Shown here piece after piece: positions 1 to 9,143 of a stretch of 64,000 bases of DNA. Within the stretch, counting starts at the first letter, position 1, and the number at the start of each line of letters is the position of its first letter. Position numbers and translations under genes: made by a program. Where the stretch lies: contig NZ_CP080387.1 of assembly GCF_030036535.1 (NCBI RefSeq), positions 62,001 to 126,000 on the forward strand. Reading direction: 5' to 3'. The stretch is from Agrobacterium cucumeris. Lineage in GTDB: Bacteria > Pseudomonadota > Alphaproteobacteria > Rhizobiales > Rhizobiaceae. The notes under the pieces are model-generated. The model was given only the letters and a program-made list of their open reading frames with translations. It was not told the DNA's origin and did not search any database.

Positions 1-1
1 G

Positions 2-1240
2 CAGGAAACTGCCATGCGCGCCAAGAGCGACGATCTTCAGGCCGGCATGGCCATCGTCGTCGATGCGGCTGCGGGAGGCGATTTCAGCCGCCGCATCAAC
101 AAGGATTACGGCGACGAAAACCTCAACCGTTTCGCTGCAACGATCAACGCGCTGCTCACCGGCGTCGACAATGGCGTCTCCGAGACCAGCCGTGTCATCG
201 AAGGTCTGGCGCGCGGTGACCTGACGGAGAAGATGGACGGTGAGTTCCGCGGCGTGTTTGCCGAACTTCAGGCCAACGTCAACGAGACGCTATCCAAGTT
301 GCGCGAAACGATGCACGAGGTGCGTAGCAGCACGGAAGGCATCAGCGGCAACGCAAACGAGTTGCGCTCTGCGGCCGACGACCTGTCGAAGCGGACGGAA
401 CAGCAGGCCGCAGCGCTGGAAGAGACCTCCGCCGCTCTGGACGAGATTACTGCCGTTGTTCGCAATTCCACCGATCGTGCGCAGGAAGCCAGCACCATGG
501 TGGCCGAGACCAAGCAGAAGACGGAAGAATCCGCCAATGTCGTGCGCGATGCCGTCTCCGCCATGGATCGCATCGAGCACGCTTCGCGTGAAATCAGCCA
601 GATCATCAACGTCATTGACGAGATCGCTTTCCAGACCAACCTTCTGGCGCTGAATGCGGGCGTCGAAGCCGCCCGCGCCGGCGAGGCGGGCAAGGGCTTC
701 GCCGTCGTCGCCCAGGAAGTGCGCGAACTGGCGCAGCGTTCTGCAACCGCCGCAAAGGACATCAAGGCGCTGATCACCAAATCCGGCCAGGAAGTGGGAC
801 GCGGTGTATCGCTGGTGCAGAAAACCGGCAGCGCCTTGAACGAGATCGAGACCCGTGTTCTCGCGATCAATGACCACATCCATTCGATTGCCACGGCGGC
901 GCGGGAACAGTCCACCGGCTTGCACGAGGTCAACACGGCGATCAACCAGATGGACCAGGTGACGCAGCGCAATGCCGCCATGGTGGAAGAAACTTCGGCC
1001 GCAACCCACAAGCTCAGCAATGAAGCGGGACATCTCGTGACCCTTGTGTCGCGCTTCAAGGTCGGCGCTGAGGATGCTCCGCTCCGCACCCGGATCGAGC
1101 AGCCGATGCGGCCTGTGGCGGTATCCGGCAGAGCGGCAGCTGTAGCCTCTCCGGCCCGCAAATTGATGAACAGCGTCAGCCGCGCCCTCAATGCGCAGCC
1201 GGCCGCCGCGCCGGCGCATGGCGACTGGCAGGAATTCTGA
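2..1240 (+). CDS. methyl-accepting chemotaxis protein, C-terminal part (5' end outside window)
   Basis: The frame is open to the left edge and the first in-window ATG (14) has no ribosome site, so this is the 3' part of a longer receptor gene. The visible protein starts in HAMP-like helices (residues about 10-90), followed by the cytoplasmic signalling coiled coil. The hairpin tip is clear: a stretch reading IAFQTNLLALNAGVEAARAG near residues 208-227, then GKGFAVVAQEVREL. This tip binds CheA and CheW. The helices contain Glu/Gln-rich segments typical of methylation sites. The last five residues, DWQEF, fit the xWxxF pentapeptide that tethers CheR/CheB in high-abundance receptors. The sensor domain and ligand cannot be seen. 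An intrinsic terminator follows. Confidence 0.95.
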   Translation, partial: QETAMRAKSDDLQAGMAIVVDAAAGGDFSRRINKDYGDENLNRFAATINALLTGVDNGVSETSRVIEGLARGDLTEKMDGEFRGVFAELQANVNETLSKLRETMHEVRSSTEGISGNANELRSAADDLSKRTEQQAAALEETSAALDEITAVVRNSTDRAQEASTMVAETKQKTEESANVVRDAVSAMDRIEHASREISQIINVIDEIAFQTNLLALNAGVEAARAGEAGKGFAVVAQEVRELAQRSATAAKDIKALITKSGQEVGRGVSLVQKTGSALNEIETRVLAINDHIHSIATAAREQSTGLHEVNTAINQMDQVTQRNAAMVEETSAATHKLSNEAGHLVTLVSRFKVGAEDAPLRTRIEQPMRPVAVSGRAAAVASPARKLMNSVSRALNAQPAAAPAHGDWQEF

Positions 1241-1282
1241 GAACGCCGATCTACCGTTTCTCGCAAGACCCGCTACAGTTAG

Positions 1283-1312
1283 AACGCCGCCTTCGGGCGG
1301 CGTTTGTTTTTT
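1283..1312 (+). terminator. intrinsic terminator after the chemoreceptor gene
   Basis: A perfect 9-bp stem (AACGCCGCC / GGCGGCGTT) with a TTCG loop is followed by TGTTTTTT. It lies 43 bases after the stop codon. Confidence 0.9.
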
Positions 1313-1434
1313 GCGATGATGAAAACGTTTATTTTGCAGTGCATTGGAAAAATGTCAGTTAGGTCCTATTATCATGCGTGCATATAAACCGAGCCGTTCA
1401 ACCGAAGCGGCGGCGCGCATAGGATCAGGGCCAG

Positions 1435-2910
1435 GTGTTATCTAAAGGCGTAGACAGCTTGGACCGCACGGAGGACAATCCGGTGCACTGCATGCCGGGG
1501 TTGACCGCTGGTCTTTCGGGACGCCTGCTGTTGCTCACGGTCATTTTCGTGATGATCGCCGAAGTGCTGATCTTTGTGCCTTCCGTCGCCAATATGCGCC
1601 TTTCATGGCTGCGGGACCGCCTGAACACGGCGGCTGCCGCCGGCGCTGTGATCGACGGCCTGCAGGCCGAATTGCCACGAAGCGTGCAGAACGACACGCT
1701 GATGGCAACCGGGGCAAAGCTGATTGCGCTGCGCAAGGACGGCACGTCGCGCCTGCTGGCGGTGGCGGAAACGCCGCCCGGGGTGGACGAGCAATATGAT
1801 CTTTCCGATGTTTCGCAGCTGGCGGCGGTTCGCGATGCGTTTTCCACATTGCTGTTCGGCGGCAACCGCGTCATCCGCGTTTTCGATGTCGTCGGCGACA
1901 GTGACACCATCATCGAGCTGGTGCTCGGCGAATACAAGCTGCGGGCCGCCATGCTCGCCTATGCCCGCAATGTGTTCCTGATCTCCATCGTCCTGTCACT
2001 CGTCACCGCCGGCCTCATCTTTATCTCCATCAACCGCATCATGATCCGGCCCATACGGCGGCTGACGCTCGGCATGCAGCATTTCTCGGAAGATCCGGGC
2101 AATCCGGAGCGTATCTTCGTGCCGGAAGAAGGCACCGACGAACTGTCGGTTGCTGGCCGTCACCTCGCCGACATGCAGACGGAACTGCAGAAAACGCTCA
2201 GGCAACAGAAGAACCTGGTCGATCTCGGCCTCGCCGTTTCCAAGATCAACCACGACATGCGCAATATCCTCTCATCCGCGCAGCTCATGTCTGACCGCCT
2301 GGTGGATGCCAAGGACCCGATGGTCCGCAGTTTCGCTCCGAAACTGCTGCGCACCATTGACCGCGCCGTGGCCTACACGGGTGAAGTTCTGGCCTATGGG
2401 CAGGCAACCGAGGGTGCGCCGAAACGCAAGACGGTTCATTTGAGCCTTCTGGTTCGGGATGTACGCGATATTCTGGCGCTCGAGCCGGAGAGCGGCATCG
2501 AGTTTCATGACAGTGTCCCCACCGATCTGACCGTCGACGCGGATGCCGAGCAACTGTTCCGGGTGATCCACAATCTCTGTCGCAACGCCGTTCAGGCCCT
2601 GCAATCGGATACGACAAATGCCGCGCCGCGACATCTGTCCATTGCTGCTCAAAGGGCCGGCAGTGTCGTCAGCATCGTCATCGACGACAACGGGCCGGGA
2701 ATGCCACGTAAAGCAAAGGAGAACCTGTTCTCCGCTTTCCGCGGGTCGGCCCGCTCCGGCGGCACCGGCCTCGGTCTCGTCATTGCCCGCGAACTGGTGC
2801 TTGCCCACGGCGGTACCATAGCGCTTGTCGAGAAGCCCGGCCCGGGCACGCAGTTCCGCATCGAGATCGCTGACCGCGCCGCCACTGTGCAGGCGGCCAG
2901 AACCGCCTGA
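1435..2910 (+). CDS. membrane sensor histidine kinase (orphan)
   Basis: A 491-residue two-component kinase read from a GTG. An internal ATG at 1492 would give a protein starting MPGLTAG and is an alternative start. There is a membrane segment near residues 30-50, a periplasmic sensor of about 130 residues, a second membrane segment near 180-203, then HAMP. The phosphorylation motif is NHDMRNIL with the histidine near residue 273. The N box (NLCRNAVQAL), G1 box (DDNGPGMP) and G2 box (GGTGLGLVIA) of the ATPase domain are all present, so it should be active. No response regulator lies beside it, so its partner and signal are unknown. Confidence 0.9.
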   Translation: MLSKGVDSLDRTEDNPVHCMPGLTAGLSGRLLLLTVIFVMIAEVLIFVPSVANMRLSWLRDRLNTAAAAGAVIDGLQAELPRSVQNDTLMATGAKLIALRKDGTSRLLAVAETPPGVDEQYDLSDVSQLAAVRDAFSTLLFGGNRVIRVFDVVGDSDTIIELVLGEYKLRAAMLAYARNVFLISIVLSLVTAGLIFISINRIMIRPIRRLTLGMQHFSEDPGNPERIFVPEEGTDELSVAGRHLADMQTELQKTLRQQKNLVDLGLAVSKINHDMRNILSSAQLMSDRLVDAKDPMVRSFAPKLLRTIDRAVAYTGEVLAYGQATEGAPKRKTVHLSLLVRDVRDILALEPESGIEFHDSVPTDLTVDADAEQLFRVIHNLCRNAVQALQSDTTNAAPRHLSIAAQRAGSVVSIVIDDNGPGMPRKAKENLFSAFRGSARSGGTGLGLVIARELVLAHGGTIALVEKPGPGTQFRIEIADRAATVQAARTA

Positions 2911-3046
2911 AGATCTCCTCAGTCAACGACCCTCAGCCATTGGCGTGCCCGCTGGAAAAAGGGCGGTGCGCGCCGCTGCAAAAACGGTCCCTATGGAATT
3001 TCTTTTGTAATCAATGGCATAAATGAATTGCTGCGGAAAAATGACA

Positions 3047-3061
3047 ATTTCGAAACGAAAT
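3047..3061. promoter_or_regulatory. inverted repeat upstream of tRNA-Arg
   Basis: ATTTCG-AAA-CGAAAT lies about 65 bases before the tRNA. It could belong to the tRNA promoter region, but no further support is visible. The rest of the gap from 2911 to 3127 shows no gene. Confidence 0.25.
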
Positions 3062-3127
3062 CGCTTGCAATCGGAATGAGGACGTTTTAGAGGATCGCCA
3101 CGCCACCGGAAACGACCGGAACGGCAC

Positions 3128-3204
3128 GCACCCGTAGCTCAGCTGGATAGAGCACCAGACTACGAATCTGGGGGTCAGGAGTTCGAATCTCTTCGGGTGC
3201 GCCA
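3128..3204 (+). tRNA. tRNA-Arg(ACG)
   Basis: A 77-base cloverleaf. The acceptor stem is GCACCCG/CGGGTGC, the D arm GCTC...GAGC, and the anticodon loop CTACGAA carries ACG at 3162-3164. The T arm contains GTTCGAATC and the CCA end is encoded. The ACG anticodon is normally converted to ICG and reads CGU, CGC and CGA. Confidence 0.97.
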
Positions 3205-3703
3205 TTTCTCTTCCCATAAAACTGTCGACAAGACATAAGCCAATCGTTGCTGTGGCGCGGCCTTATCCGCATAGTTTGGCCCGCATGCGCTCCCCATCCT
3301 GTATCGGCGACGAGGCTCCGTGAGCCCAACAAATTCCGGATCACTCGAATATGTGCCGAAGTCTCTGGCCCACCAGTGGCCCAGAGTAAAAGCCATGCTG
3401 GAAGAGAACACAGTTTGCGCGTTCGACCCCGATAAATCACGACTGCGTCGCCTCTGCGATTGAGGCACGGTATGGCGGCAGCGGAAAGATTTCAGCCAAA
3501 ATTCGGGCGCTTGTGATTCTCGCCATAGTTTTAGGAACTGCACGCGCCGAGGCGGTTTTAAGCCGAAAAACGCCAGCTTTGCGCATTTGGGAATAAACCC
3601 CTAAATATTAGTGGTTTTGGTGAAAGCCTGTACTACAAGGCCTGGCGGCGAGCCGGGTTTGCCGGGCTTTTTGATGTCACCGAACTTTCCGCAAACCTTC
3701 GTC
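3205..3703. other. gap without a clear gene; possible decayed reading frame
   Basis: No gene is supported in these 500 bases. A stretch read from 3320 to 3463 looks protein-like (it contains LAHQWPRVKAMLEENTVCAF). A second open stretch in the +1 frame follows from 3462 to 3596. Joined, they could be the remnant of a gene broken by a frameshift beside a tRNA, which is a common integration site. No family was recognised and the composition alone does not prove it. Confidence 0.2.
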
Positions 3704-3720
3704 ATATTGTCATACAATAT
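3704..3720. promoter_or_regulatory. GntR/FadR-type operator before the ABC importer operon
   Basis: ATATTGT-CAT-ACAATAT is a perfect 7-bp inverted repeat ending 31 bases before the ATPase start. Its core TTGTCATACAA fits the TnGTnnnACnA pattern bound by the FadR subfamily of GntR repressors. No GntR gene lies in the window, so the regulator is inferred from the site alone. Confidence 0.55.
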
Positions 3721-3751
3721 AAGCATATGCGCTTCAGAAAAGGAGCGCAGA

Positions 3752-4893
<1,142 letters not shown>

Positions 4894-4897
<4 letters not shown>

Positions 4898-5820
4898 CGG
4901 TTGTAGATGCTTCCACGATTGTGCGTGCCAAATCCCGTCCACGCCTGTCGAAGGCGGACCGGCGGATGATCTGGCGCGGCCTGATGTTCGCCGCCCCGGC
5001 AAGCCTGCTGCTTCTGGCCATCTATATTGTTCCGATGCTGGTTCTCGCCGGTTTTTCCGTCACGGATTACCAGCTCGGCGCGCTCTCCACGCGTTTCGTC
5101 GGCCTCGGCAACTTCGCCAAGGCGTTTCAGGATCCGGTGTTCCTGCGCGCGCTGGCAAACACGGCCATCTACGCGGTCATCGTCATCCCCTTCGGTGTGT
5201 TTCTGGCGCTTGGCGTGGCCCTGCTCGTCTATAATCGCAAGCGCAGCCGCGCCTTCTGGGAAGTCGCCTATTTCCTGCCCGTCACTGCAACGCTCGTCGC
5301 CATGGCAACCGTGTGGCAATTCCTGCTGCACCCCTCGCTCGGCCCGGTGAATGCCGCGATCAAATGGCTGGGTTTCGAACCCGTCGCTTTCCTTTCCAAT
5401 CCCGTCCTTCTCATTCCCACCATGGCGCTGATCGGCATCTGGCAGGTTCTGGGCTTCAACATGGTGCTGTTCCTTGCCGGCCTTACCGCCATTTCGAAGG
5501 ATCTGCATGAGGCAGCGCGGCTGGACGGAGCAAAGAACCCCATAGACCGGTTCCTGACGGTGACATGGCCGATGCTTGGGCCGACGACCATGTTCGTGGT
5601 GGTCACCACCTCCATCTCGGCCTTCAAGGTATTCGAGACGGTCGCCGTGCTGACCAAGGGCCGTTTCGGTTCGGAAACCCTGCTGTTCGATCTTTATCTT
5701 GAGGGTTTCGAATATTCCAACACCGGTTATGCGGCGGCGCTGACCATTATCTTCCTCGCGATCGTGCTGGTCCTGTCGATAGGTCAGACGCTGCATATGG
5801 ACCGGAAGGTGCATTACTGA
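4894..5820 (+). CDS. ABC importer permease, UgpA/MalF-like
   Basis: A 308-residue inner-membrane protein with about six hydrophobic segments, the first near residues 30-50. The EAA loop that contacts the ATPase reads EAARLDGAKNPIDRFLTVTWP-like near residues 205-225. It overlaps both neighbours (ATGA at the start, TGATG at the end), so the three transport genes are translationally coupled. With the solute-binding protein encoded downstream it would form a CUT1-type importer for a carbohydrate or glycerol-phosphate compound. The substrate is not readable from the permease alone. Confidence 0.92.
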
Positions 5821-6641
5821 TGGCCGCTCTCCGCAAATATTTCCCGCATCTGGTGCTGGCGCTCGGCGCATTCGTGATGCTCCTGCCGTTCTACTGGATG
5901 ATGCTGACGTCGATCCGCTCACCGGCGGAAATATTCAACGTCTCGCTCTGGCCGATTCCCGAAAAATTCGACGCGGTGGAAAACTATGCCCGGGCGGCGG
6001 GGCAGGTACCGATGGCGCGCTTCATGCTGAATGGCGTCATCGTCTGCGTCGGCATTCTTATTGTTCAGGTGCTGACCTCGGTTCCGGCGGCCTATGCGCT
6101 GGCGAAGCTCCGGTTTCCGGGCCGCAAGCTGCTCCTGGGCCTCGTCATCGCCGCACTCTGCGTTCCCATCCAGGCGCTGGCGCTGCCGCTTTTCGTCGGG
6201 CTGGCGAAAACGCAGCTCCTCAACACCTATTTTGCGATGATGATGCCGTTCTTCCTCTCGGTCTTCGCCATCTTCCTGTTCAACCAGTCCTTCCGCAGCT
6301 ACCCGGATGAAATCATCGAGGCGGCACGCATGGATGGTTTTTCGGAAATGGAAATTTGCTGGGGGCTCGTCCTGCGTGGCTCGCTGCCTTCGCTCGCCGC
6401 TTTTTCGGTCTTCTCGCTCGTTGCCCACTGGAACGACCTCTATTGGCCGATGATCGTGGTCTCCGATACCAATCTCGCCCCGCCGCCGCTTGGCATGATG
6501 TTCTTTGCCGACGTTGAATCCGGCGCGAACTACGGCGCGCTGATGGCGGGCGCCACACTGATTACCGCGCCGATGGTGCTGTGCTTCCTCCTCGCACGCC
6601 GCCATTTCATCGCCGGTATTACCATGACCGGCGTCAAGTGA
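5820..6641 (+). CDS. ABC importer permease, UgpE/MalG-like
   Basis: A 273-residue second permease with a membrane segment at residues 12-32 and about five more. The EAA loop EAARMDGFSEMEICWGLVLR lies near residue 165. Its ATG overlaps the stop of the first permease by one base. The length and loop position fit the MalG/UgpE branch of CUT1 transporters. It pairs with the permease before it to make the pore. Confidence 0.92.
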   Translation: MAALRKYFPHLVLALGAFVMLLPFYWMMLTSIRSPAEIFNVSLWPIPEKFDAVENYARAAGQVPMARFMLNGVIVCVGILIVQVLTSVPAAYALAKLRFPGRKLLLGLVIAALCVPIQALALPLFVGLAKTQLLNTYFAMMMPFFLSVFAIFLFNQSFRSYPDEIIEAARMDGFSEMEICWGLVLRGSLPSLAAFSVFSLVAHWNDLYWPMIVVSDTNLAPPPLGMMFFADVESGANYGALMAGATLITAPMVLCFLLARRHFIAGITMTGVK

Positions 6642-6685
6642 CGCCGTTCACACTCCTCCTCCTCCCAACCTCTCTGGAGACTGAT

Positions 6686-7978
6686 ATGAAACTCAACCGA
6701 CGCGCTGTGGTGAGCGGTCTGGCCCTCGGCATGGCTTTTGCAGGCCTTGCACAGCCGGCTCTGGCCAATGAAATCACGCTCAACGTTCTCTACAACCTGC
6801 CGGGCTTCACCAAGTTCCATCAGCCGCTGGCCGATGAATTCATGAAGAAGAACCCGGATGTGAAGATCAACTTCCTCGCCCCGGCCGCAGGCTACAATGA
6901 AGGCCAGCAGCAGGTTCTGCGCTCTGCCGTCACGGGCAATCTGCCTGACGTTTATTTCTCGGGTTACAACCTGACGGCGGAACTGGTTCACACGCTCGCA
7001 CCGCGCAACCAGATTACCGATCTCGGCCCGTTCATTCAGGCTGAAGGCGGTCAGGCCTTCCTCGACAAGAACTACAGCCCGAAGATGGCCGCTCTCGGCC
7101 AGATCGACGGCAAGCAGTACGGCCTGCCGGTCAACGCTTCCTCGCCGATCATCTACATCAACGCCGACCTCGTCACCAAGGCTGGCGGCGACCCGGACAA
7201 GATGCCGACCACCTTCCCGGAGCTCATCGCTCTCGCCAAGAAGATCAAGGCACTCGATGCCAAGTTTGCCGGCATGAGCTACGACATCAACGGCTGGCCG
7301 GATGACTGGTTGTGGCAGGCGCTGGTGTTCGAACAGGGGGGCAAACTCGTTGACGAAAAGACCAAGACCGTTGCCTTCGACAATGAGATCGGCCTCAACG
7401 CCCTGAAGATGGCTCGCCAGTTCGTCACTGAAGGTGGTCAGAACCTGCTCGACTGGGATCAGTCCCGCCAGCAGTTCGGTGCAGGCCTCACCGGCTTCAT
7501 CTTCTCGACCCCGGCCCACGTTCAGACGATCCAGGGCCTGGTTGGCGACCGCTTCAAGCTGAAGACGGCAACCTTCCCGCTCGACAACAAGGAAAAGGGC
7601 GGCGTGCCGACCGGCGGCAACTCTGCCGTTATCCTGACGCAGGAAAAAGCCAAGCAGGACGCTGCCTGGAAATATCTGAAGTGGATCACCGGTCCGGAAG
7701 CGCAGAACACCATCGTTCGCATCACCGGTTACCTGCCGACCAACAAGCTGGCAACCGGCCCGGACTTCCTCGCTCCCTATTATGTCGAGAACCCGAATGT
7801 GAAGACCGCTTCGCTTCAGGCTGACCGTTCGCTGCCATGGGCCGGTTATCCGGGTGGTGATTCCGTCCGCATCTGGCGCACCCAGCGCGACATCATCGGC
7901 ACCGTCATGCGCGGTGAAGTGACGCCGGAAGCCGGTCTCAAGCAGGTTGTCGAGCAGACCAACGCCCTGCTGAAATAA
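6686..7978 (+). CDS. periplasmic solute-binding protein, UgpB-like (family 1)
   Basis: A 430-residue protein with a signal peptide (MKLNRRAVVSGLALGMAFAG, cleavage after ALA near residue 25). It has the family 1 fold signature NVLYNLPGF...ADEFMKKNPDVKINF and the segment GKQYGLPVNASSPIIYINADL. It would capture the substrate in the periplasm and deliver it to the two permeases. The closest named relatives by general resemblance are UgpB-type glycerol-3-phosphate or glycerophosphodiester binders, which fits the phosphodiesterase gene that follows, but the ligand is an inference. The start has CTGGAGA just upstream, and longer readings run into the preceding gene. Confidence 0.9.
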   Translation: MKLNRRAVVSGLALGMAFAGLAQPALANEITLNVLYNLPGFTKFHQPLADEFMKKNPDVKINFLAPAAGYNEGQQQVLRSAVTGNLPDVYFSGYNLTAELVHTLAPRNQITDLGPFIQAEGGQAFLDKNYSPKMAALGQIDGKQYGLPVNASSPIIYINADLVTKAGGDPDKMPTTFPELIALAKKIKALDAKFAGMSYDINGWPDDWLWQALVFEQGGKLVDEKTKTVAFDNEIGLNALKMARQFVTEGGQNLLDWDQSRQQFGAGLTGFIFSTPAHVQTIQGLVGDRFKLKTATFPLDNKEKGGVPTGGNSAVILTQEKAKQDAAWKYLKWITGPEAQNTIVRITGYLPTNKLATGPDFLAPYYVENPNVKTASLQADRSLPWAGYPGGDSVRIWRTQRDIIGTVMRGEVTPEAGLKQVVEQTNALLK

Positions 7979-7994
7979 GCAAAACCATCGAGAA

Positions 7995-8027
7995 GGCTGC
8001 GGGGAAATCCGTTCCCGCAGCCATTTT
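7995..8027 (+). terminator. hairpin between the binding-protein and phosphodiesterase genes
   Basis: GGCTGCGGG / CCCGCAGCC with a 10-base loop is followed by ATTTTGTG. It may partly terminate or stabilise the highly expressed binding-protein message while allowing some read-through to the phosphodiesterase gene. Confidence 0.65.
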
Positions 8028-8044
8028 GTGCAGAAAGACCTGTT

Positions 8045-8845
8045 ATGAAGATCATCCAGATCACCGACACCCATCTCGTCCCCCCCGGCATCGCTGTAAA
8101 CGGCGTCGATCCGGAAAAGCAGCTGCGCGCGGCGGTGGCCGATATTGTCGAAAAACATGCCGACGCCGATCTTCTTGTCATGACAGGTGATCTCTGCAAT
8201 TACGGCGAACCGGAAGCCTATGAACTGCTACGCGATATTCTCGCGCCCGTCTCCGTGCCCGTGCGGCTGATGCTTGGCAACCACGACCGGCGTCCGGAAT
8301 TTGTTGCAGCTTTCCCGGAACAGCCGCGCGACGATAATGGCTATATCCAGTCCTTTATCGATACGGACTTCGGCCGACTGCTGTTTTTAGACAGCCACGA
8401 AGCCGATGTCATCGGCGGCAGGTATGGCGTGGATCGCCTGGCATGGCTGGAGAGTGCGCTGGAAAGCGCGGGCGAGCTACCGGTGACGGTGTTCATTCAC
8501 CACCCGCCGATGGATTGCGGCATCCGCCATTTCGAACATATTGGCATGCATGATGATGGCGCCATCATGCGCCGCCTCGCGGCCCACCCGGCCGGTGTGC
8601 GTCATATCATTTTTGGCCATATCCATGTGCCTATGGCCGGCACGACGGCCGAAGGCATAGCCTACAGCTCCGGTCAGGCCTGCGCGCATCGTTTCATCAC
8701 CGATATTGATGTTCTCGATCCGCTGTGGACGGGTGGCAACCCCTGTTACCGGGTCATCACAATGGGTGCATTCGGCCTGCGCGCCTATGATGCCGAAGTG
8801 GGGCAGGTTGTGCTTGGTCAGGCCCCCATCTGCGAAGGCCCCTGA
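8045..8845 (+). CDS. class III (calcineurin-like) phosphodiesterase, GpdQ/CpdA type
   Basis: A 266-residue cytoplasmic metallophosphoesterase. All binuclear metal-site motifs are present: DTH at residues 8-10, GDLCN near 47-51, GNHD near 79-82, HHPP near 157-160 and GHIH near 197-200. The family hydrolyses cyclic nucleotides or glycerophosphodiesters. Its place 66 bases behind an Ugp-like importer favours a glycerophosphodiesterase that releases glycerol-3-phosphate from imported compounds, as GpdQ does. A cAMP phosphodiesterase (CpdA) is the alternative and cannot be ruled out from the sequence. Confidence 0.85.
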   Translation: MKIIQITDTHLVPPGIAVNGVDPEKQLRAAVADIVEKHADADLLVMTGDLCNYGEPEAYELLRDILAPVSVPVRLMLGNHDRRPEFVAAFPEQPRDDNGYIQSFIDTDFGRLLFLDSHEADVIGGRYGVDRLAWLESALESAGELPVTVFIHHPPMDCGIRHFEHIGMHDDGAIMRRLAAHPAGVRHIIFGHIHVPMAGTTAEGIAYSSGQACAHRFITDIDVLDPLWTGGNPCYRVITMGAFGLRAYDAEVGQVVLGQAPICEGP

Positions 8846-9041
8846 TCGCGGGTGATTTTGGCGATAGGACGGGGCGTTCGCCCGCCTCATCCTGTTTCGC
8901 CGCCGATACGATGCTGCGGAAGGCTCGCCGGTTGGCGAGGCTGCGATGTCGCGGAGACCCCGCAGCCTGTAGCGCCGATGCACCACTTGCGGTTTGTTGC
9001 GCGAGATTTGATGGGCTAAGGCCATAGTCCCGGCCGCACCC

Positions 9042-9055
9042 TTGATCTATGTCAG
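9042..9055 (+). promoter_or_regulatory. FNR/FixK-like box upstream of the CoA-transferase gene
   Basis: TTGATCTATGTCAG resembles the anaerobic consensus TTGAT-N4-ATCAA; G in place of the first A of the right half is common in rhizobial sites, and only the last base is off. It ends about 88 bases before the start codon. No other gene lies in the 8846-9143 gap. Confidence 0.5.
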
Positions 9056-9072
9056 TTTCATCGATGAAACTG
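9053..9072. promoter_or_regulatory. perfect 20-bp palindrome overlapping the FNR-like box
   Basis: CAGTTTCATC followed directly by GATGAAACTG, with no spacer and no mismatch. It shares three bases with the right half of the FNR-like box. With no loop it is more likely a dimeric regulator site than an RNA hairpin. Confidence 0.55.
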
Positions 9073-9143
9073 CACGCCATAGTCGCCCAAGAGGTGGCCA
9101 GCTTGATGACGTGCCATCGTGAGTGCAGATCATGGAGAAGTGC

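Noticed and set aside
268..1266. Long minus-strand open frames opposite the chemoreceptor
   Set aside because: High G+C third positions open shadow frames; the plus-strand protein has a complete, recognisable domain structure.
3011..3217. Minus-strand reading frame containing HPKRFELLTPRFVVW across tRNA-Arg
   Set aside because: This is the well-known false protein made by translating the antisense strand of a tRNA.
3700..3716. GTCAT...TGTCAT before the ABC importer as a Pho box
   Set aside because: The two halves are not spaced 11 bases apart as PhoB needs; the perfect GntR-type palindrome explains the sequence better.
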